Shown: in pieces, positions 9,863 to 20,267 of the stretch
How positions within the stretch are numbered: the stretch's first letter is position 1
How the letters are laid out: every line of letters begins with the position of its first letter
Source: Aurantiochytrium sp. KH105
Taxonomy: Eukaryota; Sar; Bigyra; Thraustochytrida; Thraustochytriidae
NCBI GenBank assembly: GCA_003116975.1
Contig: BGKB01000044.1
Span: 1,004,940-1,068,939 of the forward strand
Direction: 5' to 3'
DNA length: 64,000 nucleotides
The notes under the pieces: model-generated
Databases searched by the model: none
The model's input: the letters and a program-made list of their open reading frames with translations, nothing else
Told to the model about the DNA's origin: nothing
Made by a program: the position numbers and the translations under genes

Positions 9863-11581
9863 TCAGGGTGAGCTTGGAGAAGACGTAGCATCGGCTCCCA
9901 GCTTGGAAAAAAGCTCTTGGCCCGCATGAATGGTGCCAATAATACCAAGGATAGTGCCTACGACGATGATGGTCACGTCAACGACACAACCCATTTTGGA
10001 CATTTGCGCAGCGCAAATGCGAAGGTGGAAATAGGCGGGCAACACTAGGGCCAAAAGGGCACAGGCGCCAGCGCCTACGAGCGAGATGAAGTCGCCAAAG
10101 TTTGGAATTCCGATGGCAATAAAGACGGCTCCGAAAACAATGACAATGCGAACAACACTCTTGACACACTGCGACTGGTGAACAATGAGAGGCGAGGTCT
10201 CGATGATGGTGTACACAGGGAACATCATGAGCGGAAAGGTAAAGAAGAGGCCAGTCGAAAGAGCAAGTTTGACGACCTTGGTTGGGACACCGGCTCCAAG
10301 GTTGAGGGTAATGATCTCCTTTGTTGCTGCGCCATAGGCAATGTAGCCAAGTGAGCCAAAAACAACATAGACCATGGTGACGGCGGTCATGGTCGTGACG
10401 AGGATTCTTCTAAAGTTCGTCTTGTTCTGCATGGACTCTTGAATGTTGAGAATGACGCCGACGCCCTCATAGCAGTAGATTGCGACGCCAAAAAAGTACG
10501 GAAGATTGGCGAACACGATTCCAAAAACGACATCGCGCAGGGGTGACTGCATATGAGTCTCGTGTTCGCGAAAGACCTCCACGTCAAAGGAGATGACGAC
10601 GAGCATGCCCAAGATGTTGGCGACGTCGGCAACGAGGGCAAAGGGGGAAAGATGCTTGATGTGGCGGAAGAGGGCCAACAGCGAGAGCCCAGGGATCGTC
10701 AGGAGGATGATTGTCGAATTCGAAAAGGATGGCATGACGCTGTGCACATTTTCGCCGATAAAGAGGATGTAAGCGCAGCAAAAGGCGACCTGTGTGAGAA
10801 TGAGCAAAAAGTCGACCACACTGGAACCTGTGCTCCCGAGTACGCCAAAGGCGATGTCGCCGTAGCCGCGAATGAGTTTCCCCTGCTGCTGCAGCTGGAT
10901 CTTACAGTCGACGAGAATGGACATGGCGTAGGTGGACATGGACCCGACGATGGATACAACGAGGACAGAACCGAGGAGACCCGTTTTCATAAAGGCGTAG
11001 GGCAAGCCAAGGACGCCAGCTCCAACAAAGGAGATGAACATGTGCGCCGCGGTGGATCGGTCCGAGTTGAGCATGGCCGGCGCGACCGTGTCTTCGCGCG
11101 CGAGCTTGCTCTTGCGCTCGTCGTCATCGTCGCCTCCGAGACGGTTGTCATCGTCGTCGGCGCCGTTGAGGACGAGACTGACGTCATCTTTGTCATCGTA
11201 ATCGTCAAAGCTGGTCTCGCGGTGGGGTTCATGATCGAATTCTTTGGGTGCGGAGGCTCTGAATGCGTCTGACTCGCCATAGCCGCTGCCGCTGCTGTCG
11301 GCGCGGTTGAGGTCAAAGCTGCCCCGTCTGCCATCCCAGCTGTGCATGGACTGGGCGCTGGCGGCATCGTCAAAGTCTCTGTTTTGCGTGGGAGCGTACG
11401 CGTAAGCCCCGCTGGACCCGTTGGCAAGCGAGGGTTCCGGTCGCGGCGGCCTGCTGGCGCTGCCGCCGCCGTTTGCGGCGCTGCCGACGCTGGACAGCTC
11501 CATGCCGTTTTGGCTCCGTTTCCGGGACGCTGCGCTCCGCCTGGGGTGGAGGCTGGCGCGGTCCTCCTCGCCCTCGAGCAT
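9863..11581 (-). CDS. Amino-acid/auxin permease (AAAP, SLC36/SLC38 or vacuolar AVT-like)
   Basis: The 572-residue protein has an acidic, Asp/Ser-rich cytosolic N-terminus of about 180 residues (runs such as NGADDDDNR) followed by about 11 hydrophobic segments. The first transmembrane helix contains the family signature SFVGAGVLGLPYAFMKTGLLG, typical of the AAAP transporter family (Aa_trans). A glycine/proline-kinked later segment (GVPTKVVKLALSTG) and NFGDFISLVGAGACALLAL near the C-terminus also fit. Members move neutral or cationic amino acids by proton or sodium coupling, at the plasma membrane or the vacuole/lysosome. The long acidic N-terminus resembles vacuolar AVT3/AVT4-type or SLC36 proteins more than bacterial permeases. 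Substrate and membrane cannot be deduced. It diverges from the DnaJ gene across 1.5 kb. Confidence 0.93.
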   Translation of the reverse strand: MLEGEEDRASLHPRRSAASRKRSQNGMELSSVGSAANGGGSASRPPRPEPSLANGSSGAYAYAPTQNRDFDDAASAQSMHSWDGRRGSFDLNRADSSGSGYGESDAFRASAPKEFDHEPHRETSFDDYDDKDDVSLVLNGADDDDNRLGGDDDDERKSKLAREDTVAPAMLNSDRSTAAHMFISFVGAGVLGLPYAFMKTGLLGSVLVVSIVGSMSTYAMSILVDCKIQLQQQGKLIRGYGDIAFGVLGSTGSSVVDFLLILTQVAFCCAYILFIGENVHSVMPSFSNSTIILLTIPGLSLLALFRHIKHLSPFALVADVANILGMLVVISFDVEVFREHETHMQSPLRDVVFGIVFANLPYFFGVAIYCYEGVGVILNIQESMQNKTNFRRILVTTMTAVTMVYVVFGSLGYIAYGAATKEIITLNLGAGVPTKVVKLALSTGLFFTFPLMMFPVYTIIETSPLIVHQSQCVKSVVRIVIVFGAVFIAIGIPNFGDFISLVGAGACALLALVLPAYFHLRICAAQMSKMGCVVDVTIIVVGTILGIIGTIHAGQELFSKLGADATSSPSSP

Positions 11582-13107
11582 GGCTGCTGCGCCGCCGAGC
11601 TTGCGCGTCTGCGTGCGCGTCTGTCTCCGCGCGGCCAGCGTTTCTGCTCGGCGCGCCGTCGCGTTGGAGTCGTTCGTTCGTAGCCTACTCGGCCTCCTCT
11701 CCGACGGTCAAAACTTGACAGAGAGACTGGCCGGCCGACGAGAGTCAAGGCAAGGCAAGGCACGCAGGCTCGCAGCCTAGCCTGGTTTGCGTGCCGGGCG
11801 CGACGTGTGGCGGGTGGACGCCTGGCTGGACGCAGGCGGTGCGGCGCGCGCGCACGGCAGCGGGCCTGGTCGTTCGTTCGTCTGCTGGTCACGTTGTTGC
11901 TGACAAGTTGGGAAGGCGCGAGCCCAAGTGAGAGGCTGTTTTCTGCACTTGTGATGGCCGCATCGAAGTGGAGCAATTGCGGCGCGCAAGTACACAGTAG
12001 GCTATATACCACAAAAGGCGGCTCCCAAGCTGTCATCGTCGCCGCTCCCAAGATGACCGGTGAGACGCCAGCCAAACAACATTGGCGACTCGTGAAAAAC
12101 TTGTGCCTGCTGCAGCTGCAGCTGCTGCTGCTGCTGATGGTCGCTCACCGCCGACCAGACATGCACGCCTGTCTTGTTTACAGCCAGCCCTCAGACGCCT
12201 GTCTTCACCTCGCAGGGTATTGCCGCGACGGCAACGAAGACTCGGCGCGAGCAGCCATGATGTATCTGTAAATGCGTCCCATGGCTGGTCGTGCGGCCGG
12301 CCAAAGTAATAAGCTCTGACCGCACGCGACAGCGACTGGCTTGCTGTTGGCTTCCGTCGCAGTCGTCGCCTCTTTGATTTGGCGTGCGGCCGCCAAACTC
12401 GCTGCACGTGCCGCCATTCGCAGCTGCAGCTGCATGCAGCGGCCTCACGACCGACTTCGGATCCCGAAAAGCCGTGGCGCCCTCGAGTTCTTCTTCGTGG
12501 AGATCCCATCCTCGACGGCAGTGCAGCAGCCAGCCAGACGAGATTACTCTCCCACCAGCCAGCTAGCCAGCCAGCCAGGAAGAGGCGCAACAGCCTGAAG
12601 ACGACGGCACCTCGGAGACGAGTCGAGTCGAGTCGAGACAAGTCGATCGAGACGAGACGAGACGCCGAACCGAAGAATCCGAGACCCGCATCGCATCGCA
12701 GCAGCGAGAAAAGCTTTCCCGCGCGTCGTCGCCGCGCGCGAGCGCGCGAGCTCCGCCAGCCAGCCGCGCGCGCGCGCGTGCAGCAGAGCCGCGCGCGAGA
12801 TCTCGCGCGCACCCCGATCCGATCCGGGGCCGGGGGTGCGCGCGTGCGAGCGAGCGTGCAGTGCGCGCAGTGCGTGCAGGTGGGTGGGTGGCTGCGAGGC
12901 GAAGAATCGCGAAGGCGCGGAGGCGAGGCGCTCGCGGAGGGAGGCGAGCAGAGCGGGATCCTCGCGGGCGGCGGCAGGGCAGCGCAGCGCAGCGCAGCGC
13001 AGCGCAGGGCAGCGCAGGCAGGCAGCGGGGCCGCGGCGTGCGTGCGCGCGTGCGCGCGTGCGTGCGAACGCGCGAGGGCGCGCGCGAGCGCGATCAGATA
13101 GGAGAAG
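11582..13107. promoter_or_regulatory. Divergent intergenic region, GC-rich with pentamer arrays
   Basis: This region separates the divergently transcribed permease and DnaJ genes. It holds CAGC-rich stretches (about 12115-12140), CCAGC repeats (about 12528-12585), GAGTC/GAGAC repeats (about 12610-12665), CG-only tracts (12755-12800) and a GCAGC array just before DnaJ. Both strands are open for hundreds of codons because the DNA is G+C rich; none looks like a protein. Confidence 0.45.
12973..13027. repeat. GCAGC pentamer array upstream of DnaJ
   Basis: There are about nine nearly perfect GCAGC/GCAGG units in tandem, ending about 80 bases before the DnaJ start codon. It is probably in the 5' UTR or core promoter. 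Confidence 0.85.
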
Positions 13108-14460
13108 ATGTGGGCCAGACCCGCGGCGCGGCAGGTCTGCTCGTCGTGCGCGGCGGCGCAGAAGCGAGAGCTCGCGTCGCTGACGGCGCAGCAGGGCCTC
13201 GCGCAGAGCGGCGCGAGGAGGGCAGCGGGCGCGGAGGCCAGGTCGGCCGCGAGAAGTGGCGCCGGGAGCAGACCGCTGGGCTCGACGCTGCAGTCTTCAG
13301 GCGGCAGCGGCGGTGGCGGCGGCGCCACGAACTCGTGGAGGCGAGGGTTCCACGGTTCGTCGCGGTTACTCAACAAAGACTATTACGAGGTCCTCGGCGT
13401 GGGACGCGACGCCGACGAGAAGACGCTCAAGAAGCGCTACCGCGAGCTCGCAAAAAAGTACCACCCAGACTCGAGCTCAGAAGAGGATGCCACGGCGCGC
13501 TTTCAGGAAATCACGCAAGCGTACGAGGTGCTTTCGAACCCGGAAAAGCGTCAAGCGTATGACAACTTTGGGCCAAACTTTGAGAACATGGGCGGCGGCG
13601 GTGGAGGCGGAGGTTTTGGTGGATTCGGCGGCGGCGGCGGCTTCGGCGGCTTTGAGGATTTCTTCTCGGGCGGCTTTTCGCAGCAGGGCGGCGGTCGCGC
13701 GGCGAACACTGCCGGCGAGGATCTTGGGATCCGCGTGAACCTTACGTTCGATGAGGCGGTTCGTGGTACGACCAAGACCGTCAACTATTTGGCAGACATC
13801 AAGTGCTCTTCGTGCAGTGGCTCTGGCGCAAAGGAGGGCGAGTCACCGGACTACAAGACCTGCTCAGCTTGCAATGGTCAGGGCGTCCGTATGAGCTTGG
13901 TGGGCGGCTTCATTCAGGTCCCTACGGCCTGCGAGGTGTGCCAGGGCGCGGGTCGCACTATCAAGAACAAATGCTCTACATGTTCGGGTTCTGGCGTTGA
14001 AAAGGATCAGCGGCAAACCATGGAGCTGGATATTCCCGCTGGCGTGGACAATGGCATGACCATGACACGCGCTGGCCTCGGCAGCGCCGGCGTTCGCGGC
14101 GGGCGACCGGGAAACCTGGTGATTGAGTTTGGCGTGCTGCCAGACAAGTATTTTCGTCGCCGCGGCGCCGATGTTTACACGGACTGCACAATTTCGCTGG
14201 CCCAGGCTGTCTTGGGCGGCAAGGTCCCCGTGCGGACGCTCGACGGCGAGATTGACCTCAAGGTGGCCACGGGTGTCAGTAATGGCGAGACGCACCGTCT
14301 GCGCAACAAGGGTATTTCCCAGGTGAACCGCCCCGGCGCGCGAGGTGACCACTTTGTTAAGATTGAGGTTGAAATGCCTACGGAGCTCACGGACCGTCAG
14401 CGCGAGCTCATGAAGGAATTTCAAGAGGAGGAGGAGGCCAAGAAGCAAAAGAGCAAGTAG
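13108..14460 (+). CDS. Mitochondrial type I DnaJ (Hsp40) co-chaperone
   Basis: The 450-residue protein has a long Ala/Arg/Ser-rich, acid-poor N-terminus (1-88), typical of a mitochondrial presequence and ending near RRGFHGSSRLLN. The J domain starts at KDYYEVLGV (about 90), with the HPD motif at about 118-120. A Gly/Phe region (about 165-200) follows, then four CxxCxGxG zinc-binding repeats (CSSCSGSG from 233, CSACNGQG, CEVCQGAG, CSTCSGSG), then the substrate-binding C-terminal domains with LGGKVPVRTLDG. This is the complete DnaJ/Mdj1/Tid1 layout. It stimulates the ATPase of mitochondrial Hsp70 and delivers unfolded proteins. The start is the first ATG in frame and keeps the presequence. No introns are seen. 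Confidence 0.95.
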   Translation: MWARPAARQVCSSCAAAQKRELASLTAQQGLAQSGARRAAGAEARSAARSGAGSRPLGSTLQSSGGSGGGGGATNSWRRGFHGSSRLLNKDYYEVLGVGRDADEKTLKKRYRELAKKYHPDSSSEEDATARFQEITQAYEVLSNPEKRQAYDNFGPNFENMGGGGGGGGFGGFGGGGGFGGFEDFFSGGFSQQGGGRAANTAGEDLGIRVNLTFDEAVRGTTKTVNYLADIKCSSCSGSGAKEGESPDYKTCSACNGQGVRMSLVGGFIQVPTACEVCQGAGRTIKNKCSTCSGSGVEKDQRQTMELDIPAGVDNGMTMTRAGLGSAGVRGGRPGNLVIEFGVLPDKYFRRRGADVYTDCTISLAQAVLGGKVPVRTLDGEIDLKVATGVSNGETHRLRNKGISQVNRPGARGDHFVKIEVEMPTELTDRQRELMKEFQEEEEAKKQKSK

Positions 14461-15765
14461 ACGCACAGCTAGGAGTGCTGATTTGAGTTGCCAATGTAGA
14501 GCCAAAGCTTTTTTAGAATTTCTTCTTTTTCCTTTTTGATGTGAAGCCAACTATAGTTCCAATCCTTGGTTGTCGTGATCCTCATCATCTATCTCGCGAG
14601 TCAATGCATGACCTTGCCAAGAGAATGGAGCTGAGTCGGCAATGTCGAGCCAGCCAAACTCAACTTTTAAAAATTGATTTTCTTTCGTTGTTGAGGTCAT
14701 GATCTCCACCACGCCTAAAATCTCAAAATTATAGGCTCTGCTAAGACACCATATCAGCGAAGGGAAGTCTTGACATGAAAGTCCTTGCGGATTAAAAGCG
14801 AGAAGGAAGAGACAGATTAGTATTCATTCGTCGACGACCCATGACGGCTTTTTCTCTGCCTTCCTCTTTCCCTTGGTCTCTTGCCTACCACAACCTTGCG
14901 ATTTCGAGTCGGCCTCGTCAGGCAGGTAGAAGCACGGTAGCCCACAAGAAGTAAGCAGAAAGGAAAATGAAGAAGAAATTTGACGTCCCGGTCCGGGACA
15001 CGCTCAGCTGGCTTGATTTTTGCGCGTCTTGTGTCACCGGTCGGTCACAAACACAAGACATCGCAGTTAGCCAGGCTGGCCACAATGAGCAAGGGAGGCA
15101 CGTATAGTCTTGTCACTGAAGAAACAACCGATGCGGTCTGTCATCGCGTTGGGCCCTGGTCCATCAATCAACCCCGTCGCAACGTCAGATCATCCGACGA
15201 GCTCGCCATCTCTCTCTGCGCAGGTCTCTGGCTGGCTCGCGTGCCGTGCAAGGGGATTTCGCGTGCCTCGTCGACGAGCGTCCTCGCATCGGACGCAGAG
15301 CGGCGCGTGTGAATTTTTAGCACCTAGATTGACTGCGAAAGAAGAGATAAAAGCGAGAGAAGAAAGACCGACGAGTGGCCGCGTGCGGCCGGCCAACTAG
15401 TGTATACTCGCTCTTCCTTGGCAGCCCGCAAAAGCAAACAACCAACCCCGTCTGCAGCGTCCGCTCCGCTCTGCGCAGCACGCGTCGCGTCGAGGCTCGC
15501 GGCGCGCCCCGCTTCCCCGGCCTGCCCGCCTGCCTGCGTGCCTTTCCCTCCGCGCAATCGCATCCTCGTCGCGGCTGCGAGCCTTGGGACCCGGAGCAGC
15601 GAGCAACCAAGCAGCCAGTTGCAGATAGCGATCATCCATCCCCGCTCCCGCGGCACCTGCAGCGGTCGGTCGATCGATCCGAGGCGCCCTCGCAGGCGCA
15701 AGCGCGCAGCAGGCCGAGCCCAGGCGCACGCGCCCGGCGGCGTCTCGCCGTCTCGCCCCGCGCCG

Positions 15766-15766
<1 letters not shown>

Positions 15767-15800
<34 letters not shown>

Positions 15801-15802
15801 CT
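15767..15802. repeat. (TGCC)n tetranucleotide microsatellite
   Basis: About nine uninterrupted TGCC units lie in the G+C-rich intergenic DNA. Confidence 0.9.
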
Positions 15803-16754
15803 TGCCGTCGGCGACAATCGGCCAGCCCGAGCAAGCTTCGCGCAGCGGCCTCCCGACTCGACTCGAACTCGGGACAACGCGCGCACCAAACTGCACAACG
15901 CGGTCGCGCGGCGGCCTCAGCGGGAGTAGAACGCGTACCAGCCAGGAGAACACCCCGAGTTGGAACGCAAGGACGGACGCGTTCAGTCCCGTAGTGCGGT
16001 CGGTTGGAACGAGAGAACGTTCCGCCGCGTTCATCGCCTGGCAAGGTAAGAGGAACGAAGGGGGGACACACGCGTGTCTGTCTCTAGCGATGGGCGGCGG
16101 AGTGCTAGCGGTGGCTAGAGGGTGGGAGAGGGAGGTGCTAGTGCTAGCCGGCCAGCGCACACCTTTCTGACACGCCGCTGGCTCGTGAGGTGCTAGGCTG
16201 CGGGTAGGGCGTCGTCGCTACTGTTGCAGCGCAACTGCGAATTCACCTCATTTGCTGTGCCCAGAGTATGGGAGCGGGTGTCCAGTGGGGCAGAGAGGGG
16301 GAGATGGTACACACGTTGACTTTGAAACTGACTGATCCCCTGCGACAATTTGTTGGCTTTCCGATGTGAAGGTTTCGCAGCACAGCGACGCCGAAGTCAT
16401 CACGTTCGATCCTCCGTGCACGTGATTCTCGAAACCTACTCGTCGTACGGGTCCATCACGAAGAAAAAACTCTGATCGCAAAGATCATTTGATCTCTTGA
16501 GCATTTACGCCGAGCCGAGCATTTCTCGCGCGTCTTGTAGTGTAGGCTCTCTCTCTGTCTCTGTCTGTCTGTCTGTTTGTCCGCACAAACCAAACAACCG
16601 CTCGCTCGCTCAGTCCCTTTCGCGCTTTGCACCCGCTTCTTCTCGGCTGCGCTGCTCCACGCACGCTCTCGAGGTCGGGGACTCTACTCCGTGCCGGCGA
16701 AGGTCGGTTAGTCTGCCAGCGCGGTCCCGCACGCTGGCTGTCTGTTTGTTTGAG

Positions 16755-16832
16755 CCACGCCACGCCACGCCAAGACTAGCCAAGAAAAGCCAAGACAGGC
16801 CACGCCAAGCCAAGTCAAGCCAAGCCAGCCAC
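16755..16832. repeat. CCACG/CCAAG pentamer array
   Basis: Roughly fifteen imperfect 5-bp units (CCACG, CCAAG, with AAAAG/ACTAG variants) lie about 300 bases upstream of the large membrane protein gene, so the array is promoter or 5' UTR DNA. Confidence 0.8.
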
Positions 16833-17142
16833 GGACGCGACTGCCTTCCTTCCTTTCTGACGCTTCCAGCCATCCAGCAAGCCAGCCGACCAGCCGAGGC
16901 TGCGACGCGGCGACCGGCCAGCGAAAGCGGACGAGAAGGTAATCAAAAGGGCAAGAGCTGCCTAGGAGTCCTACCCGCGGGGTGGGTGTGCGCTCGAGGC
17001 CGCCGCTCGTCTTCCTCTTGCCCGACTGACTGACTGACTTTCCTTTCTTCTTGTTACTGTTAGTACTTTGCGTGCACGAACACGCGCTGCGAATAGCCGC
17101 GGCGGCCAGCAGGCGGCCAGCGGGCGAGAGAGAGAGAGACGC

Positions 17143-19704
17143 ATGTCCCTCGCCGCCTCCGCAGACTCGGATCGGGCGCGCAGGCCCGGCAGCGACGAGA
17201 GCGTGGGCGCGGACTCGTCGGAGAGCGGGAGCACCAGCTTCGTGGAGACGCAAAGCGACGAGAAGACCGCGACCATGGGCGCCAGTGCGCGACAGGTCGG
17301 CCTCGCGGAGGAAGACCCCGTGGACAAGAGGGCCTCGGTCAGGTCCATAAGCAACGCGCTCGAGCGCCAGGGGTCCATTATCCTGGAAAAAGGCGAAGAG
17401 GCAACGCTTCCCCAGCAGGTCTTCATCGTGCTCCTGGTCATCGCCACCGCACTCCTCTTCCTCTTCCTCTTTAGCGGACTCCCGTACTGCCTCGGAGAAA
17501 CCATCTATGTCGGGCTCAGCAGCGTGTACAACCTCTTTCCTTATGTGTTCTTGGGCTCGCTCGCCGCCGCCACCTTTCTCTATATTTTCGACGTGCGGTT
17601 CTGGAGAGGACCCTGGATGTACCTCGGCATTCTGCTCGTCGCGGGAACTGTGTTAGGCTTCTCCACCGCCATGCTGCTGGCCACGCGCGACTACGTCGTG
17701 GCCCCCATCGCCGTCTTCCTCTTTGGCGCCCCCTTTCTCTTTCTCAGTCTCAAGGTCACCATCTTTACGCGCATGGACGCCGTGCACCTTCTCAACGCAC
17801 TGTGCGCCGGTCTCTGGCTTGTCTTTGCGCTTGCGCTCGGTCTGTGGCTCAGCTGGATCATCGTCGAGGACAACTGGTGGGACCTGAAAACGCGCGTGGG
17901 CTTTTACAAGCGCATGGACTGCTCCCTCGAGAACTCCACGTCGACGATTACCCTGGACGACCTGACCGACGAAGTCATTAACTCCCTGAGCACCGAGGCC
18001 TACGCCGAGGCTGATGCTATCGTGGCGGGATGCACGAGTGCATTCGTGCTCTGGCTGCTGCCCTTTATCCTCTCCCTTTGGGCCTTTACCTTTTCCGGCG
18101 TGCTCTACTTTATCGCTCGCGCTCTGGAGCAATCGCGCTCGGCGACTGCGAACACGCGGTCCATGGACCCTCTCGCGCAGGCCTTCCTCATGTTTGTCTC
18201 GCTTGGCCTGCTCGGCATTTACATGGCCTCCGGAATCGCCGGCGCAGAGATGGCCATTACGAACATGGTGCTCGCCCTGGGCTTTCTTGCACTCGTCATA
18301 GCGGCCATTGTTGTTGTTGCCGTCTTTGGCTGGGCAAAAGTCACGCAAAATCTGATGCAGACGCCGCTCGGAAACCGTCTTCTCGAGTTCGCCAGCTCCG
18401 ACTGGGTCAAAGCCATGATGCTCATGCTCATCTCCCCAGTCTTTCTCTTGTACCTCGTGCTCAGCGTCTTCACCCAGGCAAACCGCAAAATGTGGTCTTG
18501 CACCAAGCCGCTCGAGCCCGAACATCGCTCGTACATGATCACCGCAAATGCGCACGAGATGTTTCAGTCGGTCCGCGCATGGAATTGGTCCAGTGTCTTG
18601 ATCAAGGTCCTTTGGCTGGGCGTCCTCTTTTTCCTCTTTTCCGTCGGCGTCACGCGCCTTACCACGCTCTTTCTGTCATGGCTCAATGGCGAGCTCGCTT
18701 CGGTCTCCTTCGGGATTACGACCGTCATCTTCTTCCTCGTTGGCATTTGCATGTTTCTCTTGCCACCCGTTCCGGGCGTGCCCGTTTATGTGTCTGGCGG
18801 CATCATTCTCGTTTCGGGCGCGGAGCCCACATTGGGCTTTTGGGGCGGCATCGCCTTCACTATGGCCATTTGCTTTTCGCTCAAGATGCTCGCCATTGTC
18901 ATTCAACAAAAGTACTTTGGCGAACACCTGGCCTCGACTCGCGTCTGGGTGCGTAGCTTTGTGGGCGTGAACAGCATTGAGATGCGCGCGATCAGGGACA
19001 TCTTGCTGAAGCCTGGCCTCACTTTGCCCAAAGTATCGGTCCTCTGCGGCGGCCCGGACTGGCCTACTTCTGTGACCACGGGCATTTTGCGCCTCTCGCT
19101 TGTCTCCATGCTTATTGGCTCTTTGCCCATTATTTTTCTCATTGCGCCCTGCGTCCTGGCGGGTGCGATGCTGTTGCGCGCCAACGAGGGCGGCATCTGG
19201 TCAAGTCTCTCTACCATGACGCTAGCCTTGGCTGTCGTCACGCAAGCTGGAGCCATGCTCATTGCAGTGCACTTTATCGCGAAGACCTCTGTGGAAAAGC
19301 GCGAGGAGCTGATGCAGATCCCGCCAGACGAGGAGGTCCTCAAACTCGAACGCAACAGTGAACGGCGCAACAAGTTGTATTCGGTGATTTCGTCGTGGGA
19401 GCACTCGGGATACTTTCTTCGCTTTATGCTCGTCTTTTCGGCGCTCTGCATGACGATCTCTTGCTACATGTTCCAGCTCTTGGGTTCGTACTGCTTCGTT
19501 TCATTTGAGGTGAGCGATTCGATCGAAAATGATCTTGGAGGCAATGCGCTCAATATCGTAAAGCCGCTCGGATGGTATGCGCTTCTCCTCTTCGCGTTCC
19601 CTACTTGCTTTCTCATCCTCTACAGATGCTTCATGAATCACATGGTCTCCATGGCGTACAAGCAGCCGGATCATTGGGCCCAAGACGGCAAAGATGTGGC
19701 ATAA
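17143..19704 (+). CDS. Large multi-pass membrane protein, possible VTT/DedA-like segment
   Basis: I chose the ATG at 17143 (853 residues, MSLAASADSD). An in-frame ATG at 17068 would add 25 Arg-rich residues that look like translated 5' UTR. The first 120 residues are polar and acidic; the rest carries roughly 15-16 hydrophobic segments separated by short loops. One block, about residues 560-600, reads LPPVPGVPVYVSGGIILVSG and is followed by FWGGIAF. The Pro-Gly plus Gly-rich pattern recalls the re-entrant loop of VTT/DedA (SNARE-associated Golgi, TMEM41/VMP1) proteins, which are lipid scramblases. This is a resemblance by eye only. Outside that block I recognise no family. It is intronless and convergent with nitrate reductase. 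A role in endomembrane lipid handling is conjecture. Confidence 0.75.
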   Translation: MSLAASADSDRARRPGSDESVGADSSESGSTSFVETQSDEKTATMGASARQVGLAEEDPVDKRASVRSISNALERQGSIILEKGEEATLPQQVFIVLLVIATALLFLFLFSGLPYCLGETIYVGLSSVYNLFPYVFLGSLAAATFLYIFDVRFWRGPWMYLGILLVAGTVLGFSTAMLLATRDYVVAPIAVFLFGAPFLFLSLKVTIFTRMDAVHLLNALCAGLWLVFALALGLWLSWIIVEDNWWDLKTRVGFYKRMDCSLENSTSTITLDDLTDEVINSLSTEAYAEADAIVAGCTSAFVLWLLPFILSLWAFTFSGVLYFIARALEQSRSATANTRSMDPLAQAFLMFVSLGLLGIYMASGIAGAEMAITNMVLALGFLALVIAAIVVVAVFGWAKVTQNLMQTPLGNRLLEFASSDWVKAMMLMLISPVFLLYLVLSVFTQANRKMWSCTKPLEPEHRSYMITANAHEMFQSVRAWNWSSVLIKVLWLGVLFFLFSVGVTRLTTLFLSWLNGELASVSFGITTVIFFLVGICMFLLPPVPGVPVYVSGGIILVSGAEPTLGFWGGIAFTMAICFSLKMLAIVIQQKYFGEHLASTRVWVRSFVGVNSIEMRAIRDILLKPGLTLPKVSVLCGGPDWPTSVTTGILRLSLVSMLIGSLPIIFLIAPCVLAGAMLLRANEGGIWSSLSTMTLALAVVTQAGAMLIAVHFIAKTSVEKREELMQIPPDEEVLKLERNSERRNKLYSVISSWEHSGYFLRFMLVFSALCMTISCYMFQLLGSYCFVSFEVSDSIENDLGGNALNIVKPLGWYALLLFAFPTCFLILYRCFMNHMVSMAYKQPDHWAQDGKDVA

Positions 19705-20267
19705 TAGGACCGAAAGTCCTATTCTCCAGATCTCAGCTCCACGCCTGCTTGGAATTTCATCAGTTTAGGTCGCAACTCGGCGGTCTTTAGCCCCACAGGA
19801 TATGGTGCGCAGGCTGAACGGAGAATTCAAGTCCACAAAATGCAGTATCTTTCTCGCCGTATTCGTGCCCTCTGCTGTGAAGGCAAAATTGGCCCAAGGT
19901 TCAAATCATCTGCTGGGTAATATGATACCAAGCAGGAACGCAGCAGAGACCACGGCGAAGCATGGCATTGCCGTTTCCACTCTGAACCTCAAGATGTGCG
20001 CGAGCTGTTTTACTACTACGTCTGTGTCGCTACTGTCGCCGCTTCTCTTGTTGCCGAGATAGGTGTTTTTTGGCAACGGCCCCCTCCTCCTCTTCTTGCT
20101 CCTCTTTTGAGACTCGAGCAAGCAGATATGAGATAAAACATGACAAAAATACTTTGTTTGATTTGCAATCTTGTGTGCGTGTATTGCATGGCGATGTATT
20201 TCGCCCCTTATATTTTGTGATGGTCGCGGACCGCGCGGACGAGGCTCTCATGAGGAAATCGGAAAAA
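19705..20267. other. Convergent intergenic region, nothing recognised
   Basis: This region of 563 bases lies between the 3' ends of the membrane protein and nitrate reductase genes. It is A+T-richer than the coding flanks, as expected for 3' UTR sequence. I see no gene or strong repeat. Confidence 0.5.

Larger units (their letters stand above)
14461..17142. other. Long intergenic region with simple repeats, no gene seen
   Basis: This region of 2.7 kb lies between two same-strand genes. The first 550 bases after DnaJ are A+T-richer and look like 3' flank. From about 15400 the DNA is G+C rich with tandem TGCC (15767-15802), TCTG/TGTC (16548-16575) and CCAAG/CCACG arrays. Open frames on both strands have no protein character. 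Confidence 0.5.

Noticed and set aside
10553-11272. 239-codon plus-strand frame over the amino-acid permease
   Set aside because: It is antisense to transmembrane segments, giving charged low-complexity sequence.
12033-13376. Minus-strand frame of 447 codons overlapping the DnaJ 5' end
   Set aside because: It is antisense to DnaJ's presequence and composed of Arg/Ala/Ser low-complexity from G+C-rich repeats; DnaJ is the real gene.
17653-18555. 300-codon minus-strand frame over the large membrane protein
   Set aside because: It is the mirror of hydrophobic codons, giving a His/Gly/Glu-rich artefact.
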